From positions 1 through 21,688 of the forward strand of contig JBFLYA010000049.1 in the NCBI GenBank assembly GCA_040757115.1: a DNA stretch of 21,688 nucleotides. Reading direction: 5' to 3'. The stretch comes from a bacterium (lineage in GTDB: Bacteria; UBA9089; CG2-30-40-21; SBAY01). Each line of letters opens with the position of its first letter. The stretch's first letter is position 1. The translations under genes were made by a program, and so were the position numbers. The notes under the pieces are model-generated. The model was not told the origin of the DNA and made no database searches. It saw only the letters and a list, made by a program, of their open reading frames with translations. Shown here one piece after another: positions 1 to 6,297 of the stretch.

Positions 1-28
1 AAGGAAAAGACAGCGAATCAAAGTTTTT

Positions 29-160
29 GTCTAACCCTGCGTTGCAGTTGACGGCGGGGGACTGTGCCGTGGTCAGAGTTTTGTGGTCTCTCAAAGTTTT
101 ATCTTGCTATCAAACTTTTGTGGTAATCCTCCCCGCCGCACCTGAACTTTATCGTTAGAA
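29..160 (+). repeat. attC: Integron attC site 1 (about 132 bp)
   Basis: The site begins with an R''-type box GTCTAAC (29-35) and ends with an R'-type box GTTAGAA (154-160). Inside are complementary arms rich in GC: GACGGCGGGGG at about 50-60 pairs with CCCCGCCG at about 131-138. The spacer is AT-rich and contains two AGTTTTGTGG-like units. This is the architecture of a long attC site, recombined by the integron integrase as a folded bottom strand. Two near-identical copies lie downstream at 353-484 and 1084-1215. Confidence 0.85.
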
Positions 161-352
161 CAATAAAAATAATCACACAGAGACACAAAGTCACAAAGGA
201 ATTGAATAAAACAATAAACCTTTGTGTTCTTTGTGGCTTTGTGTGAGAAAATAAAAAGGAGATATTTTAGGGTCAACCGTGAATGTGGAATGCACAATAA
301 TTCGGTGAGGCAGAGGAAAAGGGAAAGGGAAAGACAGCGAATCAGAGCTTTT
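161..352. other. ORF-less integron cassette body
   Basis: This stretch lies between the R' box of attC 1 and the R'' box of attC 2 and has no credible coding region on either strand. It holds a palindromic insertion (170-249) and a tail (about 262-352) with a TTAGGGTCAACC motif, a GGAATGCACAATAA motif and the stretch GACAGCGAATCA just before the attC. A similar tail precedes the attC at 2232 (about 2155-2231), so this is probably a shared cassette 3' end rather than random spacer. Bases 325-484 repeat 1-160 almost exactly, so the duplication extends about 28 bp upstream of the attC. Confidence 0.6.
170..249. mobile_element. 80-bp hairpin element with 8-bp direct repeats
   Basis: The arms 174-199 and 219-245 are imperfect inverted repeats built of CACAAAG-type units (right arm TTTGTG units), with a 19-nt AT-rich loop. 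An 8-bp sequence AATAAAAA occurs immediately on both sides (162-169 and 250-257). The ends match as T-A-A-T-CACACA against T-T-C-T-CACACA. This fits a small non-coding insertion with a target duplication, inside an integron cassette. The direct repeat is A-rich, so chance cannot be excluded. Confidence 0.5.
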
Positions 353-484
353 GTCTAACCCTGCGTTGCAGTTGACTGCGGGGGACTATGCCGTAATTAG
401 AGTTTTGTGGTCTCTCAAAGTTTTATCTTGCTATCAAACTTTTGTGGTAATTTTCCCCGCCGCACCTGAACTTTATCGTTAGGT
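353..484 (+). repeat. attC: Integron attC site 2 (about 132 bp)
   Basis: GTCTAAC (353-359) and GTTAGGT (478-484) bound this second copy of the 132-bp site. It differs from site 1 at only a few positions, mainly in the central spacer. The cassette behind it carries the BrnT/BrnA-like pair. Confidence 0.85.
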
Positions 485-527
485 TCATGGTGGATGAAGT
501 ATTTATCTCGGTGTAAAAAGGTGGGTT

Positions 528-800
528 ATGTACATTAACAAGTTAGAGTGGGACGATTATCGCATTGAGCATATTGCTCGGCATAATGTTGAACCTCGTG
601 AAGTATGGGAAGTATGTGAAGATTTGTTCCATCTGGCTCACCGTGAAGGACTTGATCGCTATCGATTATACGGCCAGACTGCAGAAGGTCGTTACCTATT
701 CGTCGTATTAGAGCAAGTCAAAAAGACAGTGTATAAACCTATCACAGCTCGAGATATGACTGATAAGGAAAAGCGAAATTACAGGAGATTAATAAAATGA
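528..800 (+). CDS. BrnT-like toxin of a type II toxin-antitoxin pair
   Basis: This 90-residue protein resembles the BrnT family, RelE-fold ribonucleases that inhibit translation until bound by their antitoxin. The family pattern is visible as an N-terminal LEWDDYRIEHIARHNVEP (family form: EWD..K...N..KHGV), a central basic and hydrophobic RYRLYGQTAEGRYLFVVLE strand region, and a C-terminal ITARDMTDKEKRNYRR. The length is normal. The ATG at 528 follows AAAAGGTGG, a fair ribosome-binding site. The stop overlaps the start of the next gene by 4 nt (ATGA), as in toxin-antitoxin operons. The gene lies 43 bp after an attC, so it is an integron cassette gene. I am fairly confident in the family; toxicity is inferred. 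Confidence 0.72.
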   Translation: MYINKLEWDDYRIEHIARHNVEPREVWEVCEDLFHLAHREGLDRYRLYGQTAEGRYLFVVLEQVKKTVYKPITARDMTDKEKRNYRRLIK

Positions 801-1081
801 ATAAGTTGCAAGTACCAGAATTCAAAACTTACGAAGAGGAAGCAGCCTTCTGGGATAATCTCGATACCTCTGCTTTCATGGAAGATGATGGAGAATGGTT
901 TCGATTTGAGACGCCTAATAAACGAGCGATTCGTATTACGGTTCTGCCAGAGGTCGCGGATGAACTCATACGGCGAGCTCATGCCCAAAGGGTGTCAGTT
1001 GAAACGCTGGTGAACGTCTTACTATTGGAGCACATACGTAAATTCACTGTCGCAAGAGTAAATAAGGATGGCGATCAATAA
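797..1081 (+). CDS. BrnA/CopG-type antitoxin
   Basis: This 94-residue partner of the preceding toxin begins with KLQVPEFKTYEEEAAFWDN, the signature of CopG/BrnA-type antitoxins (P-x-F-x-x-x-x-E-E-x-x-F-W-D). The C-terminal half, RAIRITVLPEVADELIRRA followed by a hydrophobic helix, resembles a ribbon-helix-helix DNA-binding domain. Such antitoxins bind the toxin and repress their own operon. The ATG lies inside the ATGA overlap with the toxin, implying coupled translation. The stop lies 3 bp before the R'' box of attC 3, so the cassette is very compact. Confidence 0.72.
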   Translation: MNKLQVPEFKTYEEEAAFWDNLDTSAFMEDDGEWFRFETPNKRAIRITVLPEVADELIRRAHAQRVSVETLVNVLLLEHIRKFTVARVNKDGDQ

Positions 1082-1083
1082 AA

Positions 1084-1215
1084 GCCTAACCAAGCGTTGC
1101 AGTGGACGGCGGGGGACTGTGCCGTGGTCAAAGTTTTGTGGTCTCTCAAAGTTTTATCTTGCTATTAAACTTTTGTGGTAATTCTCCCCGCCGCACCTGA
1201 ACTTTATCGTTAGAC
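1084..1215 (+). repeat. attC: Integron attC site 3 (about 132 bp)
   Basis: GCCTAAC (1084-1090) and GTTAGAC (1209-1215) bound the third copy of the 132-bp site. The first bases differ from copies 1 and 2 (GCCTAACCAAGCG instead of GTCTAACCCTGCG), while the rest is nearly identical. This is expected because integron recombination cuts inside the boxes and mixes the two ends of adjacent sites. Confidence 0.85.
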
Positions 1216-1242
1216 GGTAAGTAAATAAAAGGAGGGAAAGCG

Positions 1243-1488
1243 ATGCTTTACAAACTCCCAGTGATACTTTCACCACAACAGGAAGGTGGATATACGGTGA
1301 CTTCCCCGCTGTTACCAGAATTGGTTACGGAGGGAGATACTATCGAGGAGGCATTGATTAACGTTCGTGACGCGTTCACAGCCGTGGTTGAAGCCTATCA
1401 AGAACTAGGTCGGTTGCTACCTGTGAATACGAAGCTGACAGATGCCAATAGCCCTGTGTGGTTAGAGACGGTGGTTACTACTCCATGA
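1243..1488 (+). CDS. hicB: HicB-family antitoxin
   Basis: This 81-residue protein shows the HicB partial RNase-H-like fold pattern: YKLPVILSPQQEGGYTVTSPLLPELVTEGDTIEEALINVRDAF. HicB binds and neutralises HicA. It lacks the DNA-binding C-terminal domain of longer HicB proteins, ending with SPVWLETVVTTP. The ATG is preceded by AAAGGAGGG at good spacing. The stop overlaps the ATG of hicA (ATGA, 1485-1488). The antitoxin-first order is common in HicBA cassettes. The start lies 28 bp after the R' box of attC 3. Confidence 0.85.
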   Translation: MLYKLPVILSPQQEGGYTVTSPLLPELVTEGDTIEEALINVRDAFTAVVEAYQELGRLLPVNTKLTDANSPVWLETVVTTP

Positions 1489-1697
1489 TCTATCGCGAAG
1501 TAACTCGTAAGTTTATTGTCTTGGGTTGCTACGAATTGCCTTGGCGAAGTGCTGGATCTCATCGTAAGTGGTTCAACCCAAATACACAACGAGTCACCTC
1601 CTTACCTGACTGGGGCGGTCGTGATCTGAAGTTGGGGACCATCCGAGCGGCTGTTCGACAATTGGGTATAGATTGGTATAGTTTTGAAAATGCCTGA
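1485..1697 (+). CDS. hicA: HicA-family mRNA interferase toxin
   Basis: This is a 70-residue HicA-like protein: MIYREVTRKFIVLGCYELPWR, then SAGSHRKWFNP with the conserved catalytic-region His (Gly-Ser-His), then RVTSLPDWGGRDLKLGTIRAAVRQLGI. HicA toxins are double-stranded-RNA-binding-fold ribonucleases that cut mRNA. I chose the ATG at 1485, inside the ATGA overlap with hicB, rather than an upstream in-frame start at 1458 that would overlap hicB by 31 nt and add nine residues foreign to the family. The degenerate attC begins inside the last codons. Confidence 0.85.
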   Translation: MIYREVTRKFIVLGCYELPWRSAGSHRKWFNPNTQRVTSLPDWGGRDLKLGTIRAAVRQLGIDWYSFENA

Positions 1698-1738
1698 GTT
1701 GTGATTTGATATAGAGTCCGTTTAACAACTTGTTAGGC
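1692..1738 (+). repeat. attC: Degenerate, shortened attC site
   Basis: The right end is a canonical box, CAACTTGTTAGGC (1726-1738). The complementary left end appears only as GCCTGAGTTG (1692-1701), which matches the expected GCCTAACAAGTTG with about 3 nt missing. A second box-like GTTTAAC lies at 1720-1726. The site is about 47 bp, short for an attC, and may fold poorly, so the hicBA cassette may no longer be separately mobile. Confidence 0.45.
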
Positions 1739-1756
1739 GAAAAGAGGAATAGTGAA

Positions 1757-2152
1757 ATGGTTAGACTTTTTTCAGATTTGGTTGAAGAGGCGGATCCTGG
1801 AGAAAAATCAGCAATTCGTGCGCTTCAGGCGTGGCAATTTTTAGCTGGCAAGGCAAACAATCGCCAAACAGTGAGATATGGAGATCTTGCGAATTTAATG
1901 GGATACGCAGATAACCGCCCACTGTCTTCTATTCTTGGGCACATCATGTATTTCTGCAATCAGAATAATCTTCCCCCATTAACTATTATTGTCGTTAACA
2001 AAGATGGCACGCCAGGCGAAGGATTCACTGATGCTGTCCCAGATGAATTTCACAAAAAGCGTGAAGATGTATTTTTATACGACTGGTTCGGAACTCTGCC
2101 ACCAACAATTCAGGAATTTCAGGAAGCGTGGAATGTTGGTAAGAGCAATTAA
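1757..2152 (+). CDS. Conserved cassette protein, possible alkyltransferase-like fold
   Basis: This 131-residue protein is one I do not recognise by name. Visible blocks are TVRYGDLANLMGY, NRPLSSILGHIMYFCNQNNLPPLT, IIVVNKDGTPGEGF and YDWFGTLPPTIQEFQEAW. The order (a YGDLA helix, a Leu-rich helix, PPLTIIVVN, then a PG-x-GF turn) loosely recalls the winged-helix part of alkyltransferase-like proteins (Y-x-x-LA..., P-x-VV...G). It lacks a PCHRV active-site cysteine motif, so repair activity is not implied. I chose ATG 1757, preceded by AAAGAGG at suitable spacing; an in-frame TTG at 1730 lies within the attC box. The location shows it is a cassette gene. Confidence 0.6.
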   Translation: MVRLFSDLVEEADPGEKSAIRALQAWQFLAGKANNRQTVRYGDLANLMGYADNRPLSSILGHIMYFCNQNNLPPLTIIVVNKDGTPGEGFTDAVPDEFHKKREDVFLYDWFGTLPPTIQEFQEAWNVGKSN

Positions 2153-2231
2153 GCAGTGAGTTAGGGTCAGCCTTTGTTTATGGAATACAGAAATAAGAAG
2201 AAAAGAAAAAAGACGGCGAAGTGAATCTTTT

Positions 2232-2301
2232 ACCTAACACTTGCTGCAGCCGACCCGCCTCTGTTGGCGCTCCGGCGGGCGGCTGAGCTTGGTCGTTAGG
2301 C
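2232..2301 (+). repeat. attC: Integron attC site (70 bp, canonical)
   Basis: ACCTAAC (2232-2238) and GTTAGGC (2295-2301) are the outer boxes. The inner arms are TGCAGCCGACCCGCC on the left and GGCGGGCGGCTGAGCTTGG on the right, around a short CTGTTGGCGCTCC loop. The size and imperfect palindrome are those of a classical short attC and differ from the 132-bp type upstream, so the array mixes cassettes of different origin. Confidence 0.88.
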
Positions 2302-2343
2302 AACATTGTGCTGCAACGAAGACTATAAGGAGGTCAAAAAACG

Positions 2344-2739
2344 ATGAGTACTTCAAGCGAAATGGTCAAGAAAGTTGAGGAAGGAAAGATTGTCTATTTT
2401 GAAAAAGAGGTAAATGTAAAAGATTTGGAATGGAATGCACATTCAGTATTCAAGGGTGTCTCATTAAAGCATCTTGTGAAAGGAGAATCTACAAATGGTA
2501 AATTCAGTTGTCATTTGGTGAAGGTAGAATCTGGTTGTCAAATTGGAGAGCATATCCACGAGGATAAATGGGAGTTACATGAGATAATTGGTGGAAAAGG
2601 CAAAGGTATTCTTGCTAATAAAGAAATTTTCTATGAAGTAGGTGTTTCTGTTGTAATTCCTGAAGGGAAAAAGCATAAAGTTATTGCTGCCGAAGAAGAC
2701 TTATATTTGCTGGCAAAATTTGTTCCAGCATTAGTTTAA
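2344..2739 (+). CDS. Small single-domain cupin protein
   Basis: This 131-residue protein has one cupin beta-barrel. The first cupin motif reads CQIGEHIHEDKWELHEIIGGKGKG (His at HIHE, then Glu and His as possible metal ligands). The second reads VSVVIPEGKKHKVIAAEEDL. Cupins of this size can be metal-dependent isomerases or dioxygenases, or sugar or ligand sensors; nothing here fixes the substrate. The ATG follows a perfect AAGGAGGT site. The gene lies between a 70-bp attC and a decayed attC, so it is a cassette gene. It is clearly more AT-rich than the toxin-antitoxin cassettes upstream. Confidence 0.78.
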   Translation: MSTSSEMVKKVEEGKIVYFEKEVNVKDLEWNAHSVFKGVSLKHLVKGESTNGKFSCHLVKVESGCQIGEHIHEDKWELHEIIGGKGKGILANKEIFYEVGVSVVIPEGKKHKVIAAEEDLYLLAKFVPALV

Positions 2740-2835
2740 ACAGCACTCACAAACGGTACTTAGAGATGATAATCTAATAGATTTCTGCACCTGATGCTAT
2801 TGTACTGACGATCCATAGCGGCAGAGTTGTTAGGT
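2735..2835 (+). repeat. attC: Putative degenerate attC closing the cupin cassette
   Basis: A right box GAGTTGTTAGGT (2824-2835) is clear. The left partner is weak: TTTAAACAGCACTC from 2735 resembles the expected complement CCTAACAACTC only partly. This is the last cassette boundary I can see, so the array probably ends here or decays into the hairpin-rich region that follows. Confidence 0.4.
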
Positions 2836-2860
2836 GTACGGAAACAAAACGAGGTGAAAC

Positions 2861-2968
2861 ATGACAAAATTACTTGAGAAAGCTTTTAAGGAGGCATCCA
2901 GACTCCCCAATGTCGAGAAAAAGTTACCACGAATTAAACGAATTTTACGAATGAATACTAATTATTAG
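2861..2968 (+). pseudogene. Truncated antitoxin, 3' end replaced by a repeat
   Basis: An ORF of 35 codons begins MTKLLEKAFKEASRLPNVE, which matches the start of a widespread family of small type II antitoxins (MT-LLEKAF-EAS-LP-EEQ...). The family is normally about 70-90 residues. From residue 22 on, the reading frame runs through a palindromic repeat of ACGAATT units (2925-2957) and reads PRIKRILRMNTNY. The natural second half and any partner toxin are absent. AACGAGGTG is a fair ribosome-binding site, so a short peptide could still be made. It lies 25 bp after a decayed attC and was probably another cassette gene. Confidence 0.6.
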
Positions 2969-3073
2969 AATATTGTAACCGTTCAGGTGGTCTGGTGTCT
3001 ATGTGTCTGAGTTACATAGACTACCAGACACTTAGACACATTTTTATTCGTCCAATTCGTGAAATTCGTGGTA
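2925..3073. repeat. Hairpin with ACGAATT-type periodic arms
   Basis: The left arm (2925-2957) is built of CACGAATTAAACGAATTTTACGAAT-like units. The right arm (3044-3073) is the inverted equivalent, with three ATTCGT units ending in ATTCGTGGTA. Between them lies a second hairpin, about 2988-3041, whose arms contain GTCTGG/GTGTCT units and their complement AGACTACCAGACAC. The left arm encodes the tail of the broken antitoxin, so the element arrived after that gene. Confidence 0.6.
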
Positions 3074-3254
3074 TATTTTATACTTTCCTATATGATCGAG
3101 CAAAACATAGTGGCTAATTGGTTGCTTGAAGCAGGAAAGCGAACCTAAAGGTTCGCACTACATTTATCGAATGTCACAGATTAATTCGTGTCCATTTGTG
3201 GCTAATTTCTCTAATTCTCTGTGAACTCTGTGCCTCTGTGGCTGAACGGTTAAG
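2975..3254. mobile_element. Non-coding element with TAACCGTTCAG terminal inverted repeats
   Basis: TAACCGTTCAG at 2976-2986 is repeated inverted as CTGAACGGTTA at 3242-3252, about 277 bp apart. The adjacent right arm contains CTCTGTGCCTCTGTGGC-like units. The ends resemble those of the 484-bp element at 15465 (GTAACTATTCA), giving a common form GTAAC-Y-R-TTCA. No flanking direct repeat is evident. Inside are GCGAACC/GGTTCGC (about 3139-3156) and ATTCGTGTCCATTTGTGGC, both apparently parts of other hairpin families. It carries no gene and overlaps the hairpin at 2925-3073. The 332 bp from 2969 to 3300 contain nothing else recognisable. Confidence 0.5.
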
Positions 3255-3300
3255 TTATTTTAATATAGCCACCAAAAGAAAAAAATACGAGAGGTAAGAG

Positions 3301-6297
3301 ATGAAATTACATGGAATATGGATTTTAGAAGATGAGATTGTAGCAAAAGGTAAACTTTTCCTATGGGCAGAACAGTTAAAACCTTACCTGCCTACAAAGC
3401 CAAAGAAAACTAATATTCATCCTTATGCACTGCCTTCAAAAAAGATACTTGAATCTATTAAAATTTCTGCAACTTCGCATCAACAGGTTTTACTTCTTCC
3501 ATCTTATCCAGCATTTCCTATCCCTTCGTCTTTGATGGAGATAGACGATAAACCAGAGCTTAAGGAATGGAAGGTACCAGGTGTTGTAGTAAATGACGAT
3601 GAGATTTTACAATTTCTTATTTTGCTTGATGAGACGGAATTAAAAGAAAAGAAAATATTACTGGGTGAAGATATACTATTTTTAAGTAAGGTAGTTAGAT
3701 TTGGCATTGAATTACTTACCAGACAAAGATTCATTCCTTATCTTAAGATTACAGAAGATAAAAGCCTTGCGTGTCTTTGGCAGCCTGTATTTATAAATGA
3801 GGAAGAGAAAAAGTTATTTTCTTACCTTAAAGATTCTATGCCTGATGCTATCAGATGTGCAGTTACTAAGAAAAGCATTCCATCAAAAGAAAAATTTATC
3901 TTAGGTTTTTTGACCTTCCTGATTAACCATACAATTAGAAATTCTATAACCTATAATTTAAGTGAATTTTTCGTAGGAGAGGGATATCCTGCTGCACAAA
4001 GAAAAGATGATTACCTATTGGATGTAGCAAGGCAAGATGTTATTTACTCCCAGTTTAAGGATTGGTCATCTCCTCTTAAAATAAAACCTCAAGCAAAAGG
4101 CTTCAGAACATGCTTTCGGCTTGAACCTGCAAAAGGGAATAATGAACCCTGGTATTTAAAATTCCTTTTCCAGGCAGAAGACGACCCAAGTCTCCTGATT
4201 GATGTGAAGGATGCCTGGGAGAAAAAGAATAAGGTAGAAAAGGTTGGTTTGAAAGGAGATTTCCATAACAGGCTTCTAACAGACTTAGGAGTTGCTATGC
4301 GGCTTTTTCCTCAAATAGAACGGGCATTAAATGAACCTAAACCGTACGCATTAAAGATTGATACAATTGAAGCTTATTCATTTTTACAAGAGGCTTCATT
4401 ATTATTTAAAGAGTGTGGTTTTGGTATATTCGTCCCATCTTTCTGGGATATGCAGCGTAAAAGGGGAACACAAGCTGGGGTAATGATGAAGGTTGCACCC
4501 TCTACAAGTAGCTCTAAATTCGGGCTTTCTCAACTTATAAAATTCGACTGGCAAATAGCAGTAGGTGATGAAACTATTCCTAAAGAGGAATTTGAGAAAT
4601 TGGTCAAGCTTAAGATTCCATTGGTCAATATAAGGGGGCAATGGGTTGAACTTCAACCTGATGCAGCAGAACATATATTAAAATATCTTAAGACAAACAA
4701 AGAGATACCTCTGAATGAATTTATTCGGCTTTCCTTAGGAGGTGGAGATAAGGAGGGATTGTTGTTTGCTGGTTTTGAGGCAGAAGGCTGGCTTGCAGAA
4801 TTATTGGAAGGGTTGAAAGGTGATGTCAAAATCAAAGAGATTCCTCAGCCAAAAGATTTTATTGGAACTCTTCGTCCATATCAAATAAGGGGTTTATCAT
4901 GGATGGACTATATGAACAGATTTGGGCTTGGTGTGTGTCTGGCGGATGATATGGGTCTTGGAAAAACTATTCAGTTTATTGCATTATTACTTCATCAGAA
5001 AAAGCAGGGGATAACCGGACCTTCACTATTGGTCTGCCCTACATCAGTGATGGGTAACTGGGAAAGGGAATTAGCCAAATTCTCTCCCAACCTTAATGTA
5101 TTACTTCATCATGGACATACAAGACTTAAAGGCAAGGAATTTAAAAAAGAGGCAAAAAATAAAGATGTTATTATCACCAGTTTCTCTTTGATACATCGAG
5201 ATAAAGAAAGCCTTCAAAATCTTGATTTTAGATACATAGCTCTTGATGAGGCACAGAATATTAAGAATCCCTATACCAGGCAGGCACAGGCTGCTCGTAG
5301 CATTAAAGCAGACCTAAAGGTTGCACTTACAGGTACACCTATTGAAAACAGACTCTCAGAACTCTGGTCGATTATGGAATTTTTAAATCCAGGATATTTA
5401 AGAGGTGTTACTGAATTTAGAAAAGAATTTGCTATTCCTATAGAGCGGTATAATGATGAGGAGAAAGCAAATAGGCTTAAAAAGGTAATTTCACCATTTA
5501 TCCTGCGGCGACTAAAAACCGACCCCAGGATAATCACTGACCTGCCAGAAAAAGTAGAGGCAAATACATTCTGTCCACTTACCAAAGAGCAAGCAACACT
5601 GTATCAAGCCACGGTGGAAGATATGATGAAAAAGATTGAATCAAAAGAAGGAATAGATAGGAAAGGAGAGGTATTAGCTTTACTTATGAAACTAAAACAG
5701 ATATGTAACCACCCTGCCCTATTCTTGCATGATAGGAGTAAACTTGAGTCCCGCTCTGCGAAATTGGAAAGGCTCAAAGAGATGCTTGAGGAGGTATTAG
5801 AGGAAAATGATAATGCCTTGATATTCACCCAGTTTGCCGAGATGGGTAAGATGATAAAGGATTACCTTGAGGATATTTTCCTTTGTGAGGTGCTTTTTCT
5901 TTATGGTGGAGTATCGAGGAAGAAGCGAGAAGAGATGATTGCCAGATTCCAACAAGAAGATGGCCCACGACTATTCGTGCTTTCCCTTAAGGCAGGCGGC
6001 CTGGGATTGAATCTTACCAGAGCTAATCGTGTATTTCATTTTGATAGATGGTGGAATCCTGCAGTAGAAAATCAGGCAACAGATAGAGCCTTTCGTATTG
6101 GACAGAAGAAGAATGTTATGGTGCATAAGTTCATCTGCCAGGGAACGGTTGAGGAAAGGATAAATGAGCTATTAGAAAAGAAAAAAGGGTTGGCAGAGAA
6201 GATTGTAGGTGCAGGGGAAAATTGGATTACAGAGCTTTCAACAAAACAACTACGCCAGCTTTTTACACTGCGTAAAGAGGCAGTGATGGAGGAATAA
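3301..6297 (+). CDS. SNF2-family DEAD/DEAH-box helicase
   Basis: This 998-residue Swi2/Snf2-type ATP-dependent DNA translocase has a long N-terminal part (1 to about 500) resembling the bacterial SNF2-helicase-associated domain. The ATPase core follows, with ADDMGLGKT (Walker A, 548-556), DEAQ box (649-652), and ALTGTPIENRLSELWSIMEF (motif III). The C-terminal lobe has LSLKAGGLGLNLTRA and DRWWNPAVENQATDRAFRIGQ, diagnostic of SNF2. Length is normal and no motif is missing. GAGAGG precedes the ATG by 6 nt. The stop abuts the ATG of the SWIM-domain gene, and such pairs recur in bacteria. It probably remodels protein-DNA or RNA polymerase complexes; the actual target is unknown. Confidence 0.92.
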   Translation: MKLHGIWILEDEIVAKGKLFLWAEQLKPYLPTKPKKTNIHPYALPSKKILESIKISATSHQQVLLLPSYPAFPIPSSLMEIDDKPELKEWKVPGVVVNDDEILQFLILLDETELKEKKILLGEDILFLSKVVRFGIELLTRQRFIPYLKITEDKSLACLWQPVFINEEEKKLFSYLKDSMPDAIRCAVTKKSIPSKEKFILGFLTFLINHTIRNSITYNLSEFFVGEGYPAAQRKDDYLLDVARQDVIYSQFKDWSSPLKIKPQAKGFRTCFRLEPAKGNNEPWYLKFLFQAEDDPSLLIDVKDAWEKKNKVEKVGLKGDFHNRLLTDLGVAMRLFPQIERALNEPKPYALKIDTIEAYSFLQEASLLFKECGFGIFVPSFWDMQRKRGTQAGVMMKVAPSTSSSKFGLSQLIKFDWQIAVGDETIPKEEFEKLVKLKIPLVNIRGQWVELQPDAAEHILKYLKTNKEIPLNEFIRLSLGGGDKEGLLFAGFEAEGWLAELLEGLKGDVKIKEIPQPKDFIGTLRPYQIRGLSWMDYMNRFGLGVCLADDMGLGKTIQFIALLLHQKKQGITGPSLLVCPTSVMGNWERELAKFSPNLNVLLHHGHTRLKGKEFKKEAKNKDVIITSFSLIHRDKESLQNLDFRYIALDEAQNIKNPYTRQAQAARSIKADLKVALTGTPIENRLSELWSIMEFLNPGYLRGVTEFRKEFAIPIERYNDEEKANRLKKVISPFILRRLKTDPRIITDLPEKVEANTFCPLTKEQATLYQATVEDMMKKIESKEGIDRKGEVLALLMKLKQICNHPALFLHDRSKLESRSAKLERLKEMLEEVLEENDNALIFTQFAEMGKMIKDYLEDIFLCEVLFLYGGVSRKKREEMIARFQQEDGPRLFVLSLKAGGLGLNLTRANRVFHFDRWWNPAVENQATDRAFRIGQKKNVMVHKFICQGTVEERINELLEKKKGLAEKIVGAGENWITELSTKQLRQLFTLRKEAVMEE

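Noticed and set aside
1-1215. CRISPR-like interpretation of the three repeated 132-bp sequences
   Set aside because: The repeats are long, internally palindromic, irregularly spaced and bounded by RYYYAAC/GTTRRRY boxes, which is attC architecture.
1458-1484. Longer hicA start at 1458
   Set aside because: It overlaps hicB by 31 nt and adds residues not found in the family; the ATGA overlap at 1485 is typical.
3504-5828. Several minus-strand ORFs opposite the SNF2 gene
   Set aside because: They are Ser/Leu-rich shadows of a clear coding region, without ribosome-binding sites or recognisable motifs.
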